Positions 8,945 through 17,125 of a stretch of DNA of 37,666 nucleotides are shown here, in pieces. The number at the start of each line of letters is the position of its first letter. Positions within the stretch are counted from its first letter, which is position 1. Below the pieces are notes generated by a model. That model searched no databases, was not told where the DNA came from, and was given only the letters and a program-made list of their open reading frames with translations. Source of the DNA: CAZSNH01 sp052388455 (GTDB lineage: Bacteria > Pseudomonadota > Alphaproteobacteria > Rhizobiales > Hyphomicrobiaceae); contig JBQTIA010000048.1 of assembly GCA_052388455.1 (NCBI GenBank), positions 1 to 37,666 on the forward strand, given 5' to 3'. The translations under genes were made by a program, and so were the position numbers.

Positions 8945-9463
8945 TCAACCCGGCAGTCGCATCGTCCGCTCGGCGGGTGCATGGGTCACCTCGGCCGCAT
9001 CGCCGATCGCAACCAAGCCGCCTTCGAGAACGCGGCACGTGACCCCGCCGCGCCACTCCGGGTGCAGCGCCCGCAGCAGCCCCGGATGAACCTCGTCCAT
9101 GCGTCCACAGGGCTGCGTGGGATAGGTCACTTCGAGCAGCACCGGACCGATGCGGAGACGCCCGCCGCGCGCCCGCGGCAGACGCAGCCCCTCGACCAGC
9201 AGATTGGCCCGCCGCACTGTCCACGGCAGCGGCACAGGGCCGGCGAGATCGGTCAGCTCGGCCAGTGCCGTCTCCCAGTCCTCCCGCGCCAGCACGGTGA
9301 TCCGGCGGAGCGGGAACTTCGGACCCTTGTGGTCGCCTTCGAGCCCGCCTTCGACGCTGATCACCCCGCTGGTCAACGTCTCCATCGGCGCACGACGCGC
9401 CGGCCGGCGGGCGATCCCGATCAACCGCCCGATGGCGCAGACGCTGGCTCCGCTAGCCTGCAA
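8945..9463 (-). CDS. MOSC domain-containing protein
   Basis: A 172-residue single-domain MOSC protein. MOSC domains (molybdenum cofactor sulfurase C-terminal) bind Moco-type cofactors or transfer sulfur/oxygen groups; examples are YiiM and the C-terminal part of Moco sulfurases. Visible signatures are VEGGLEGDHKG near residue 37, RRITVLAREDW, TVRRANLLVEG and PTQPCGRMDE with the conserved Cys119. The start is a TTG with no clear ribosome binding site. It overlaps the 3' end of nnrU by 11 bp, which suggests translation coupled to nnrU; homology already begins near residue 9, so a later ATG start is less likely. The substrate cannot be told from the sequence. Confidence 0.85.
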   Translation of the reverse strand: MQASGASVCAIGRLIGIARRPARRAPMETLTSGVISVEGGLEGDHKGPKFPLRRITVLAREDWETALAELTDLAGPVPLPWTVRRANLLVEGLRLPRARGGRLRIGPVLLEVTYPTQPCGRMDEVHPGLLRALHPEWRGGVTCRVLEGGLVAIGDAAEVTHAPAERTMRLPG

Positions 9464-10049
9464 CGGGCGACTGTGCGAGAGGCACGCCGATCAGCAGGCC
9501 GTGGCCGATGAACAGCATGAAGGCGTAGAGAGCCAGTCCGGCGATCACGACGATCGCGTCGTTGATCGGCGGACCGGTCCGGGCAGCGAGCGGACCCGGC
9601 GCCTCGCGGCGCTTGACTGAGATCCGATCATACACGGCATAGGCGAGGAAGCTCCCGAACAGCAACGCTGACGCCAAGTCGCCGTTGGCCAGCAGATGGG
9701 CCAGTGCCCAGATCTTGATGGCGACGAGCATCGGGTGCTTCAGCGCGGAGCGGATGCGCGAAGGCACATAGGCCGCCACCAGGAAAATCATGGCCGGCAG
9801 CATCAGCAGGTAGGCCACGTGCCGCGTCCAGGACGGCGGATCGAACAGCACGAGGTTCTTGCCGGGATGCAGTTGCAGCTTGTGATAGCCGACCACGATC
9901 AGCGCCAGCCCGATCAGAGAGAGCACTGCAAACCCGACCTTGTAGCTCGCCTCGCCGAAGCGATCCGCCAGACCCCGCCGCAGCTCCTGCGAGGTCGGCA
10001 CCAGGTGGACTGCCAAAAAGACGACCAGACCAATCACCAAAATCAGCAT
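9453..10049 (-). CDS. NnrU family integral membrane protein
   Basis: A 198-residue polytopic membrane protein with about five or six hydrophobic helices (LILVIGLVVFLAVHLVP, VGFAVLSLIGLALIVVGY, VAYLLMLPAMIFLVAAYV, AIKIWALAHLLANG, ASALLFGSFLAYAVYD, DAIVVIAGLALYAFMLFIG). The conserved HP-M-VAIKIWALAHLLANGD segment is characteristic of NnrU, first named for a role in nitric oxide/nitrite metabolism in Rhodobacter but widespread in alphaproteobacteria without denitrification. The ATG at 10049 is preferred over an upstream GTG because TTTGGAGGGGAC, an excellent ribosome binding site, immediately precedes it. It forms an overlapping pair with the MOSC gene. Confidence 0.88.
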   Translation of the reverse strand: MLILVIGLVVFLAVHLVPTSQELRRGLADRFGEASYKVGFAVLSLIGLALIVVGYHKLQLHPGKNLVLFDPPSWTRHVAYLLMLPAMIFLVAAYVPSRIRSALKHPMLVAIKIWALAHLLANGDLASALLFGSFLAYAVYDRISVKRREAPGPLAARTGPPINDAIVVIAGLALYAFMLFIGHGLLIGVPLAQSPVAG

Positions 10050-10264
10050 GTCCCCTCCAAAGCATTCGCAGGCGGCATCGATGAGCGCGCGTGGGTGCAC
10101 GTCCGGCGAGTCACCGCTCAATCGCGAGCGTAGCGGCGCGAGCAGGCCATCGGCAACTGAAGTCGGAGCTTCGCCTCGGGTATTCGTGCCGGGCCGACGA
10201 CATGGGTCCGCAGGCGCAAAGACTTATGTTGCAGTGCACACGCGTGTGTCGCAGGGGCGCATTC

Positions 10265-10292
10265 TTGACAGCCGGACGGCGGTGGCTATGGT
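10265..10292 (+). promoter_or_regulatory. Candidate sigma-70-type promoter of rpmG
   Basis: TTGACA (10265-10270), a 16-nt spacer and TATGGT (10287-10292) lie 38 bp before the rpmG start codon. A perfect 12-bp palindrome CACACGCGTGTG (10237-10248) sits just upstream and could be a protein-binding site. The spacing and position suit a short-leader ribosomal protein mRNA. Confidence 0.5.
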
Positions 10293-10329
10293 GCGCGTCA
10301 ACAACGTAACCCGCTCAGGTTCACCGCGA

Positions 10330-10497
10330 ATGGCAAAGCCGATCACGCAGAAAATCAAGCTGCTCTCGACCGCGGGAACAGGCTTTTTTTATGTGACCAA
10401 GAAAAACCCGCGCACCTCGACCGAGAAGATCGTCTTCAAGAAGTATGATCCAGTCGTTCGTAAGCACGTGGAATTCAAAGAGACGAAGATCAAGTGA
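10330..10497 (+). CDS. rpmG: 50S ribosomal protein L33
   Basis: A 55-residue L33 starting MAKPITQKIKLLSTAGTG and ending in KYDPVVRKHVEFKETKIK, the standard length and pattern. It is a small basic protein of the large ribosomal subunit near the E site. This copy lacks the CxxC zinc pairs, so it is the zinc-independent (C-) form. It is monocistronic, with a plausible promoter immediately upstream and no clear terminator after it. Confidence 0.97.
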   Translation: MAKPITQKIKLLSTAGTGFFYVTKKNPRTSTEKIVFKKYDPVVRKHVEFKETKIK

Positions 10498-11205
10498 GCC
10501 GATGCACGCCATCGCCTCGCGGAATTCCGTCGGTCATCTGAAAATTTGAAAGTGTCGGCGCATCAAGGATTGCGAGCGCTTGTTGCGCGCGTGGCGCACG
10601 GACACGTTCGATTGCGAGATCGGGTCGACGACGGATCGATGAAGATTTTGTTTGCCCGCCGCTTTCGGTGGGAAGCTCGGCCAGGGCCCATAACCACTCG
10701 GCAGCGGGGTAAGCATTCCGAGTTGCAATGGAACCCTGGCCTCTAACCCGACAGGTTCGCAAAGAGGGCGTTGCTCGCCTGCCAGGTGTCGGGACCGGAC
10801 TAATGTAGCCTCAACGAGGAGGTCTCATCGGCTACTAGGCTCCGATTCCGTTTTTCCCGCTCCATCAGGAGATGCGGCGGACCCAATGGGTCGCGGGAAC
10901 TTGCGTCGCTCGTCGAACTGTCAGTCTGTCGAAATCAACATCCCGACGGGCGAAATTCGATGCGGGCCAAACCCTCCAAAAATGCACTACTTGCACAATT
11001 ACAGATTATGCTCAGCAGCGCAAGGTTCCTTGTTGACCGGTAACCGAACGGCCACCTTCAATTTTGATTCGATCATCCACTTGCGGAGATCGTAGGGCGG
11101 TCGTTCGTTGATTTGGTGGCCGGCCCTCAAAGCCGCTGCCCCACACCAAGCCGCATCCAATATCGCTATCTTATTGAAAAATAACGATGATGCAAAACCG
11201 TGCGA
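10498..11205. other. About 700 bp without a recognisable gene
   Basis: No ORF here has a convincing start, ribosome binding site or recognisable product. A 69-codon ORF at 10886-11095 looks spurious. I examined it for 6S RNA, SRP RNA, tmRNA and common riboswitch cores and recognised none. The part next to pleD (11100-11205) is AT-richer than its surroundings. It could hold a small RNA or decayed coding sequence. Confidence 0.5.
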
Positions 11206-12576
11206 TCACGCCGCATCGGCGGCTACGCGGTTGCGCCCGCGGCGCTTGGCGGCGTAGAGGGCATTGTCGGCGCGCTTGAACAGCGTTTCCGGCGTGTCCT
11301 CGACCTTCTCCAGTGTGGCGAGGCCCACGCTGGCCGTGATCCGCAGCTTGAGGTCGGGATTGAGCAGGAAGGGCTCTGCCGCGATGCAAGCCCGCAGCCG
11401 CTCCCCCACCTGATAGGCCCGGCCGATATCGGTGTCTGGCATGATGATCACGAACTCCTCGCCGCCAAGCCGGCAGGCGAGGTCGATCCCGCGCGTGTTC
11501 CTCCGGAACCTTGCCGAGAACTCCTTCAGCACCAGATCGCCGGCGTCGTGGCCGTGCGTGTCGTTGACGTGCTTGAAATGATCGATGTCGGCGACCAGCA
11601 GCGACAGCGCGCGACCGCTCTGCAGCGCGTCCTTCACCAGCGTCTTCAGGTGTCCTTCCATGTAGCGGCGATTGTGCAGCCCGGTCAGCGCGTCGGTGAT
11701 CGACAGCTCGACGGTCTCCTCCAGCCGGTTGCGCAGGTAGTCCGAGTGACGCTTGCGCTTGATCTGCGTCTTGACGCGCGCCAGCAGCTCGTGGCGCTCG
11801 ATCGGACGGATCAGGTAGTCGTTGACGCCCATGTCCATGCCGCGCAGCAGGCGTGCCTCGTCGCCCGGCTCGACCAGAATGATGATCGGCAGATGGCGGG
11901 TGCGGTCCAGTGAGCGGACCTGCGAGCACAGCCGCAAGCCGTCGGCATTCGACAGGCTGAGGCTGACGATCAGGAGGTCGAAATTGTGCTCGGCGAGCTT
12001 GATCAGCGCCGCCTGCGGATCGCGCTCGACGAAGCTGTCGTGCGTCTTGGACAGGGCTTCGAGCAGGCGGGCGGCCGAGCGGGGATGATCGTCGACGACG
12101 AGGATGCGACCCGATCGGCCCGACAGTGCCTTTTCCAGACTGGCATCGTCGGCCATTCCCATCTGGCGGCCGGTCGAGGCGCGCATCAGCATTTCGTCGG
12201 TCAGCATCTTGAGGCGGCCGAGATTCTTGACGCGGGTCACGAGCGCGATGTCGTCGACGGGCTTGGTCAGGAAATCGTCGGCCCCGTTCTCCAGTCCCTG
12301 AACGCGATCGGAGGGCTGGTCCAGCGCCGTGACCATGATCACCGGCACATGATGCGTGTTGGGGCTCGACTTCAACCGCCGGCAGACCTCGAACCCGTCC
12401 ATGCCCGGCATCATCACATCGAGAAGCACCACGTCCACACGCTCGCGGGCGCAGACATCGAGGGCTTCCTTGCCGCTGGAGGCGGTCAGCACCTCGAAGT
12501 ATTCGGCCGAAAGGCGCGCTTCGAGCAGCTTCACGTTGGCCGAAATGTCATCGACGACGAGGACGCGGGCGGTCAT
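11206..12576 (-). CDS. pleD: PleD-type response regulator with diguanylate cyclase (REC-REC-GGDEF)
   Basis: A 456-residue PleD. REC1 (about 3-120) has the phosphoacceptor Asp53 (VVLLDVMMPGMDG) and the TKP lysine (about 105). REC2 (about 155-275) keeps the acidic pair Asp162-Asp163, but the acceptor position is Ser205 and the lysine is replaced by Arg257, so it is a dimerisation adaptor as in Caulobacter PleD. The GGDEF domain (about 290-456) has an intact GGEEF active site (371-375) and the inhibitory RGID I-site (362-365) exactly five residues before it. The enzyme makes cyclic-di-GMP from two GTP after REC1 phosphorylation and feedback-inhibits through the I-site, controlling polar development, motility and attachment. 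It lies 21 bp downstream of divK, the conserved alphaproteobacterial pair. Confidence 0.95.
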   Translation of the reverse strand: MTARVLVVDDISANVKLLEARLSAEYFEVLTASSGKEALDVCARERVDVVLLDVMMPGMDGFEVCRRLKSSPNTHHVPVIMVTALDQPSDRVQGLENGADDFLTKPVDDIALVTRVKNLGRLKMLTDEMLMRASTGRQMGMADDASLEKALSGRSGRILVVDDHPRSAARLLEALSKTHDSFVERDPQAALIKLAEHNFDLLIVSLSLSNADGLRLCSQVRSLDRTRHLPIIILVEPGDEARLLRGMDMGVNDYLIRPIERHELLARVKTQIKRKRHSDYLRNRLEETVELSITDALTGLHNRRYMEGHLKTLVKDALQSGRALSLLVADIDHFKHVNDTHGHDAGDLVLKEFSARFRRNTRGIDLACRLGGEEFVIIMPDTDIGRAYQVGERLRACIAAEPFLLNPDLKLRITASVGLATLEKVEDTPETLFKRADNALYAAKRRGRNRVAADAA

Positions 12577-12597
12577 GTCACGATTGTCCTTGAACCA

Positions 12598-13038
12598 TCA
12601 GGCGTGCGCCCGCGCATCACCGGCGAAGCGACGCACGGTTTCGAGGAAGGTGGCGACGGAAATCGGCTTCGACAGGTAGGCTTCGCAGCCGCCTGAGCGG
12701 ATGCGCTCCTCGTCACCCTTCATGGCGAAGGCAGTGACGGCGACGACGGGAATCTCGCGCAGTTCGCTGTCATCCTTGAGCCAGCGCGTCACTTCGAGGC
12801 CGGAGACCTCGGGAAGCTGGATGTCCATCAGGATCAGGTCGGGGCGATGCTGGCGCGCAAGGCTGAGCGCATCGAGCCCGTTGCGCGTCAGGACCGTCTG
12901 ATAGCCGTGGGCGGCGAGCAGATCATGAAACAATTTCATGTTCAGCTCGTTGTCCTCCACGATGAGAACGGTGCGCGACGACTTGTAGACGCCTCTCGGC
13001 AAGCCCTCGACGGCCATCCTCGTGTGCTGATAAGTCAT
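12598..13038 (-). CDS. divK: Single-domain cell-cycle response regulator DivK
   Basis: A receiver-only protein; the conserved part starts at TVLIVEDNELNMKLF. The phosphoacceptor is Asp72 (LILMDIQLPEVSG) and the conserved lysine is Lys124 (AYLSKPI), counted from the start chosen here. DivK is phosphorylated by PleC/DivJ-type kinases and acts through DivL/CckA to restrain CtrA. The start is uncertain: I chose the ATG at 13038 (146 residues). An ATG at 13017 gives 139 residues and a GTG at 13119 gives 173. None has a strong ribosome binding site, and typical DivK proteins are about 120-130 residues, so the first 20 or so residues are doubtful. It is the first gene of divK-pleD. Confidence 0.9.
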   Translation of the reverse strand: MTYQHTRMAVEGLPRGVYKSSRTVLIVEDNELNMKLFHDLLAAHGYQTVLTRNGLDALSLARQHRPDLILMDIQLPEVSGLEVTRWLKDDSELREIPVVAVTAFAMKGDEERIRSGGCEAYLSKPISVATFLETVRRFAGDARAHA

Positions 13039-13180
13039 GTGAGAAGCCGCCCGCTGCCCCGCGCTCCCGTTCGAAGTCTGCGTGATGTGCACCGATTCGC
13101 GGGAGCGGATGAGCTGCACTTTGCATGAGCAGCGGTAACCAACTGTTTAAAGTCTTCGACAACCCCGAAGAGCGGGCGAG

Positions 13181-13480
13181 ATGATGAGAAAAGCCGTTTC
13201 GCGGCCGACTGTCGACGAGGCCGAGGCCCTGGCGCTGCACGCGCTCGCCTTTCTGGCGGAGCAACCGGCGCGGCTCGACCGCTTCTTGGGCGTGACCGGC
13301 GTCAACCCCGGCGCACTGCGTTCAGCGGCGGACCGGCAGGAGACGCTCGCCGCCGTGCTCGATCACCTCTGCCAGGACGAATCACTGCTACTCGAATTCT
13401 GTGCCAACAAGGGCGTCGGTCCAGACAGCATCGCCCCGGCCCATCTTCTTCTCGCAGGCGCGGACGGCCACGGAGACTGA
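13181..13480 (+). CDS. DUF3572 family protein
   Basis: A 99-residue, mostly helical acidic protein whose pattern (EAEALALHALAFLAEQP, then LDRFLGVTGVNP, LAAVLDHLCQDESLLLEF) matches the DUF3572 family found in alphaproteobacteria, commonly divergent from divK as here. Its function is unknown. It starts with a double ATG behind a GAGCGGGCGAG purine stretch. The ROK kinase gene begins 1 bp after its stop, so the two are cotranscribed and probably translationally coupled. Confidence 0.85.
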   Translation: MMRKAVSRPTVDEAEALALHALAFLAEQPARLDRFLGVTGVNPGALRSAADRQETLAAVLDHLCQDESLLLEFCANKGVGPDSIAPAHLLLAGADGHGD

Positions 13481-13481
13481 G

Positions 13482-14435
13482 GTGGCGAACCCGGCGGGCA
13501 GCGTTTTGCGACCGAGACGCGGACCGCGGATCGGCATCGACCTCGGCGGCACGAAAATCGAAGGCCTGATGCTCGATCGGGCCGGCGACGCCTTCACACG
13601 CGCGAGGATCGAGACGCCGCGCCACGACTACGAGGCTACCCTCGGTGCCATCGCCGGCATCGTTGCGGAGCTCGAAGCGAATGCCGGCGTATCGGCAACC
13701 GTCGGCGTCGGCATGCCAGGCTCGCTCTCTCCGGCGACGGGGCGCGTACAGAACGCCAACTCGACTTGGCTGAACGGCCGGGCCTTCGACGTCGATCTCG
13801 CGGCGACGCTCGGGCGACCGGTGCGGCTCGCCAACGACGCCAACTGCTTCGCGCTATCTGAGGCGACCGACGGCGCCGGAGCCGGAGCAGCCAGCGTGTT
13901 CGGCGTCATTCTCGGCACCGGCTGCGGCGGCGGCTTCGTACACGGAGGCCGGTTGGTCGACGGCCCGCACGGCATCGGCGGCGAATGGGGCCACAATCCG
14001 CTGCCCTGGGCCGGAGACGACGAACATCCGGGTCCACTGTGCTGGTGCGGTCGCAAAGGCTGCATGGAAACGTGGGTCTCGGGCCCGGGGCTCGAAGCCG
14101 ATCACGCGCGGGCGACCGGGCGGACCGCCACGACCATCGAGATCGCCGCAGCGGCCGCTGCCGGCGACGCCGCCGCTGAGGCCACACTCGAACGCCACGC
14201 CTCGCGGCTTGCGCGCGGCCTCGCCGCCGTGGTCAACATTCTCGATCCCGCAGTGATCGTGCTCGGAGGCGGCCTCTCGCACCTCGCCCATCTCTACCTG
14301 CGACTCCCGGAACTCATGGCGCCCCACATCTTCGCGGACCGGGCGACGATCGCGGTGCGTCCGCCGCGATGGGGCGATGCGGGTGGCGTACGCGGTGCAG
14401 CGTGGCTGTGGGACGACGCGTCCATGGCCGAGTAA
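13482..14435 (+). CDS. ROK family sugar kinase (fructokinase/N-acetylglucosamine kinase type)
   Basis: A 317-residue ROK kinase starting at a GTG 1 bp after the DUF3572 stop, with GGAG upstream; earlier in-frame ATGs would overlap DUF3572 and add no conserved sequence. The N-terminal ATP-binding motif is DLGGTKIEG (20-28). The catalytic base is Asp119 in ANDANCF. The zinc-binding signature is present: His171 (GEWGHNPLP) and CWCGRKGCMETW with Cys187, Cys189 and Cys194. It phosphorylates a free hexose, probably fructose, glucose, mannose or GlcNAc, using ATP in the cytoplasm. The ExGH region is GGEWGHN, which fits fructokinase or NagK equally, so the substrate is left open. No transporter or regulator gene adjoins it. 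Confidence 0.9.
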   Translation: MANPAGSVLRPRRGPRIGIDLGGTKIEGLMLDRAGDAFTRARIETPRHDYEATLGAIAGIVAELEANAGVSATVGVGMPGSLSPATGRVQNANSTWLNGRAFDVDLAATLGRPVRLANDANCFALSEATDGAGAGAASVFGVILGTGCGGGFVHGGRLVDGPHGIGGEWGHNPLPWAGDDEHPGPLCWCGRKGCMETWVSGPGLEADHARATGRTATTIEIAAAAAAGDAAAEATLERHASRLARGLAAVVNILDPAVIVLGGGLSHLAHLYLRLPELMAPHIFADRATIAVRPPRWGDAGGVRGAAWLWDDASMAE

Positions 14436-14632
14436 ACTTCATCGCGACCTGCCCTCGGCGGCGCTCCGAGAACGATGTTTTCAAGCCGCGCTGTGACGGT
14501 TCAGGTTGCGTTCATCGGTCCGGCTATAGGACACTGCGGATACCAAAGCAGCCGGATCCGGCGACAGTCGGGGCGCGGCAGCGATGTTGATCGGGTTGTG
14601 ATGGCGTTGCGATCTGGGCGGAGGTCCACAAG

Positions 14633-14851
14633 GTGATTTTCGAGGGCAGGAAGCTGGCAGTCGTGACGATGGCGTTCGCCGGTGCCATGCTGGCCATCGC
14701 AGGCTTCGCCGGCATCCGCATAGCAGACGCCAATCAATGCGCGGCGCAATGCTACGCGGCCGAGCAGGCGTGCATGCAGCAGACCAAGGGCAGTGCCTCG
14801 TGCAGCGCGCAGTTGACCCGCTGCCTGCAGTCGTGCCGTGCTGGCCGCTGA
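14633..14851 (+). CDS. Small exported cysteine-rich protein with symmetric cysteine spacing
   Basis: A 72-residue protein starting at GTG with GGAGG about 9 nt upstream. Residues 8-32 are a hydrophobic signal peptide or anchor ending in IADA, so the mature part is about 38 residues and probably periplasmic. It holds six cysteines (36, 40, 47, 57, 64, 68) with spacings of 3, 6, 9, 6 and 3 residues, a mirror-symmetric arrangement. The mature part is otherwise rich in Ala, Gln and Ser and likely forms a helical hairpin, so pairs 36-68, 40-64 and 47-57 could lie opposite each other. I do not recognise the family. It lies alone upstream of two hairpin repeats. Confidence 0.65.
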   Translation: MIFEGRKLAVVTMAFAGAMLAIAGFAGIRIADANQCAAQCYAAEQACMQQTKGSASCSAQLTRCLQSCRAGR

Positions 14852-14890
14852 CTAGATCGTGTTTGCTTTTCTTCGAATCGCAATCACGCT

Positions 14891-15020
14891 CTAGATCTTT
14901 GATGAGACCGACGATTCACGCTTCGGACTGATAGGGTCCAAAGCGATCGTGGTCTAGATCTTTGATGAGACCGACGATTCACGCTTCGGACTGATAGGGT
15001 CCAAAGCGATCGTGGTCTAG
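14891..15020. repeat. Two tandem 63-bp hairpin units bounded by CTAG
   Basis: A 63-bp unit beginning CTAGATCTTTGATGAGACC occurs twice in identical form (14891-14953, 14954-15016), closed by a third CTAG (15017-15020). Each copy folds into a long hairpin: AGACC with GGTCT, ACGAT with ATCGT, GCTT with AAGC and GGAC with GTCC, around the loop TGATAGG (14905-14955 and 14968-15018). A diverged hairpin of similar build (AGATCGTG...AATCACGCTCT) lies just before, near 14853-14892. They sit between convergent genes and resemble the REP/RIME-type intergenic palindromes of Rhizobiales. They may act as terminators or mRNA 3' stabilisers. Confidence 0.9.
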
Positions 15021-15026
15021 CGGACT

Positions 15027-15707
15027 TCAATCGCCGCCATAAACAAACACCGCCAGCCGGCGCGGTCCGTGCGCGCCGAGCACGATGCGACCCTCGATGT
15101 CGCCGGTGCGCGACGGCGCCGAGATGAGATTGAGGCTGCGCGGCAGCCGGTGCCGGCCATAACGGGCGCGCATCCGGTCGATGGCATCTTCCAGCGTCGC
15201 GACGATGACGTTTGCCGCAACCACCACGAGATGCGTCTCCGGCAGAAATGCCACCGTCACCGGATTGTCTGGCCCGGACCCGACCACCAGCGTGCCGGTC
15301 TCCGCGACCCCTGCCAGCGCCTCGGAAAGTCCGATCGCGTCCGTCGCTTCGCTGCGACCGGACAGCACCGTCAGACCCGCCGCACGCCAAGCGGTCGCTT
15401 GCAATCCAGCCAAATCGCCTCCAATGCGAAGCTGCGGCGCCAGTCCAAGGGAATCGAGACAGGCCGCGACGGCCGCCGGAAGGGCCGTCGCACGTTCGAC
15501 GTCGATCACACTCGCCGAGCGGCGTCGAAGCTCGTCGGAAAAAATCGTTCGCAGGTCGGCATCGGGAGCCTGAACGACGGCAGGCGCCAGATGGCGGAGT
15601 GGGGAGGCGAGACGCTGCTCCACGGCGGCGCGACGGGCCGCATCTTCGGCGGGCGTTCGAGCGTTGGCGCGACGCACGCGAGCGAGGATCGCGGCCCTGA
15701 TGCTCAT
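15027..15707 (-). CDS. lutC: L-lactate utilization protein LutC (LUD domain)
   Basis: A 226-residue LUD-domain protein, the third subunit of the LutABC L-lactate oxidising system. The N-terminus (SIRAAILARVRRANARTP) is the typical helical start. The conserved core includes LSEALAGVAETGTLVVGSG, the LPETHLVVV segment and a C-terminal SLNLISAPSRTGDIEG, the LutC signature. It overlaps lutB by 4 bp (ATGA), so the start at 15707 is secure and translation is coupled. The stop is followed within 10 bp by the tandem hairpin repeats. Confidence 0.93.
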   Translation of the reverse strand: MSIRAAILARVRRANARTPAEDAARRAAVEQRLASPLRHLAPAVVQAPDADLRTIFSDELRRRSASVIDVERATALPAAVAACLDSLGLAPQLRIGGDLAGLQATAWRAAGLTVLSGRSEATDAIGLSEALAGVAETGTLVVGSGPDNPVTVAFLPETHLVVVAANVIVATLEDAIDRMRARYGRHRLPRSLNLISAPSRTGDIEGRIVLGAHGPRRLAVFVYGGD

Positions 15708-17125
15708 CGCGGTACCCCGCGCCGTGTCTCGCTCCAGAGCTGCTGGAACGTGCGGCCCTGCGGAGCCGGCAGATCGCGGGTCTCGGTCCATCCTCGCGCA
15801 AAGGGCAAACGCCTCAACCGGCCGTGCTTGCGTCCAACCGCGCCGAGAATGGCGGCGGCGAAGCGCGCGAGCCCGTGATAGAGCCGCGGACGACGCGCCA
15901 CGAAGGCCCATGCGCCGAGCCCGAACCGCTGCCCGAAGCTGTGCAATCCCGCGTCGCGCTCGCTCTCCCGGAAGCGGCGCATCAGCCCCGGCAGCGGAAT
16001 CTTGACCGGGCACACCGCCTCGCACGCCCCGCAGAAGGTCGACGCATTGGGGGGGTGCCGTGCCGCCGCTATTCCCAGGAGCGCCGGGCTGAGCACTGCG
16101 CCGATGGGTCCCGAGTAGAGCGTGCCGTAGGCGTGTCCGCCGATCTGGCCATAGACGGGACAGTGGTTCATGCACGCCCCGCAGCGGATGCAGCGCAGAA
16201 CCTCGCGCGCCTTGGACGCCAGAATGTCCGAGCGGCCATTGTCGACAATCACGACATGGCACTCCGCGGGTCCGTCGCAGTCACCCTCACGGCGCGGGCC
16301 GGTGACGAGCGTCGTGTAGGCCGTCATCTCCTGGCCGGTGCCGGACCGGGCCAGCACGCGCAGCAGGGCCATGGCATCTTCGAGCGACGGCACGACCTTC
16401 TCGATCGACGTGATGACAATATGGATGCGGGGCAGCGTGTGGGTGAGGTCGGCGTTGCCCTCATTGGTGACGATGATCGCCGAGCCCGTCTCCGCCACGA
16501 GGAAGTTGGCGCCCGTGATGCCGACATCGGCGGCGAGAAATTTCTCGCGCATGACGAGACGCGCCTCGGCCACCAGCTGCGCTGGCTCGGCAAGCGGGCG
16601 ATCCGGCGGCAGCGCGGAATGACGGCGGCGAAAATCCGCTTCGATCTGTTCTTTGGTCAGGTGGATCGCGGGCGCGATGATATGGCTCGGCATCTCACCG
16701 CGGATCTGCACGATGTATTCGCCGAGATCGGTTTCCACCACATCGAGACCGGCCGCTTCCAGATGCGGATTGAGTCCGATTTCCTCGGCCACCATCGATT
16801 TGGATTTGACGACGAGGCGGGCGTTCGCCGCCCGGCAGAGGCCGAGTATGAGATCGCAGGCTTCCCCCGCCGTCGAAGCCCAGTGCACCCGCGTGCCGGC
16901 GGCTGTCGCGCGGGCCTCGAAGGCTTCGAGGTAGAGGTCGAGGTCGGCGAGGGCCTGATCCTTGATGTCGCGCGCGATCGTCCGCATCGCCTCGAATTCA
17001 GGGACACGCGCCTTGGCGGCGGCGCGCTGCGCGACGAGCCCACCCGGCAGGCCGTCGAGCGCGCGGCGGAGCTGGGGATTTCCCAGCGCCTCCGACGCGG
17101 CGGACTTGAAGTCGTGCACGATCAT
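15704..17125 (-). CDS. lutB: Iron-sulfur L-lactate utilization protein LutB
   Basis: A 473-residue LutB. The N-terminal two thirds is the LUD domain (KSKSMVAEEIGLNPHLE, ETDLGEYIVQ, AETGSAIIVTNEGN). The C-terminal third carries ferredoxin-type cluster ligands: Cys312, Cys315, Cys318 and Cys322 (CIRCGACMNHCPVY) and Cys365, Cys368 and Cys372 (CGACEAVCPV). With LutA and LutC it oxidises L-lactate to pyruvate in the cytoplasm and passes electrons on through Fe-S centres. The start at 17125 is fixed by a 4-bp ATGA overlap with lutA, and the other end overlaps lutC in the same way. Confidence 0.95.
   Translation of the reverse strand: MIVHDFKSAASEALGNPQLRRALDGLPGGLVAQRAAAKARVPEFEAMRTIARDIKDQALADLDLYLEAFEARATAAGTRVHWASTAGEACDLILGLCRAANARLVVKSKSMVAEEIGLNPHLEAAGLDVVETDLGEYIVQIRGEMPSHIIAPAIHLTKEQIEADFRRRHSALPPDRPLAEPAQLVAEARLVMREKFLAADVGITGANFLVAETGSAIIVTNEGNADLTHTLPRIHIVITSIEKVVPSLEDAMALLRVLARSGTGQEMTAYTTLVTGPRREGDCDGPAECHVVIVDNGRSDILASKAREVLRCIRCGACMNHCPVYGQIGGHAYGTLYSGPIGAVLSPALLGIAAARHPPNASTFCGACEAVCPVKIPLPGLMRRFRESERDAGLHSFGQRFGLGAWAFVARRPRLYHGLARFAAAILGAVGRKHGRLRRLPFARGWTETRDLPAPQGRTFQQLWSETRRGVPR

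Noticed and set aside
10886..11095. A 69-codon ORF in the 700-bp gap
   Set aside because: No ribosome binding site, no hydrophobic or domain pattern, and composition unlike its neighbours; I could not support it as a gene.
13120..13180. A possible CtrA-binding site (TTAA-N7-TTAA) upstream of divK
   Set aside because: The nearest match is TTAA followed after 8 nt by TTAC; both spacing and second half are off, so it is not called despite divK being a plausible CtrA target.
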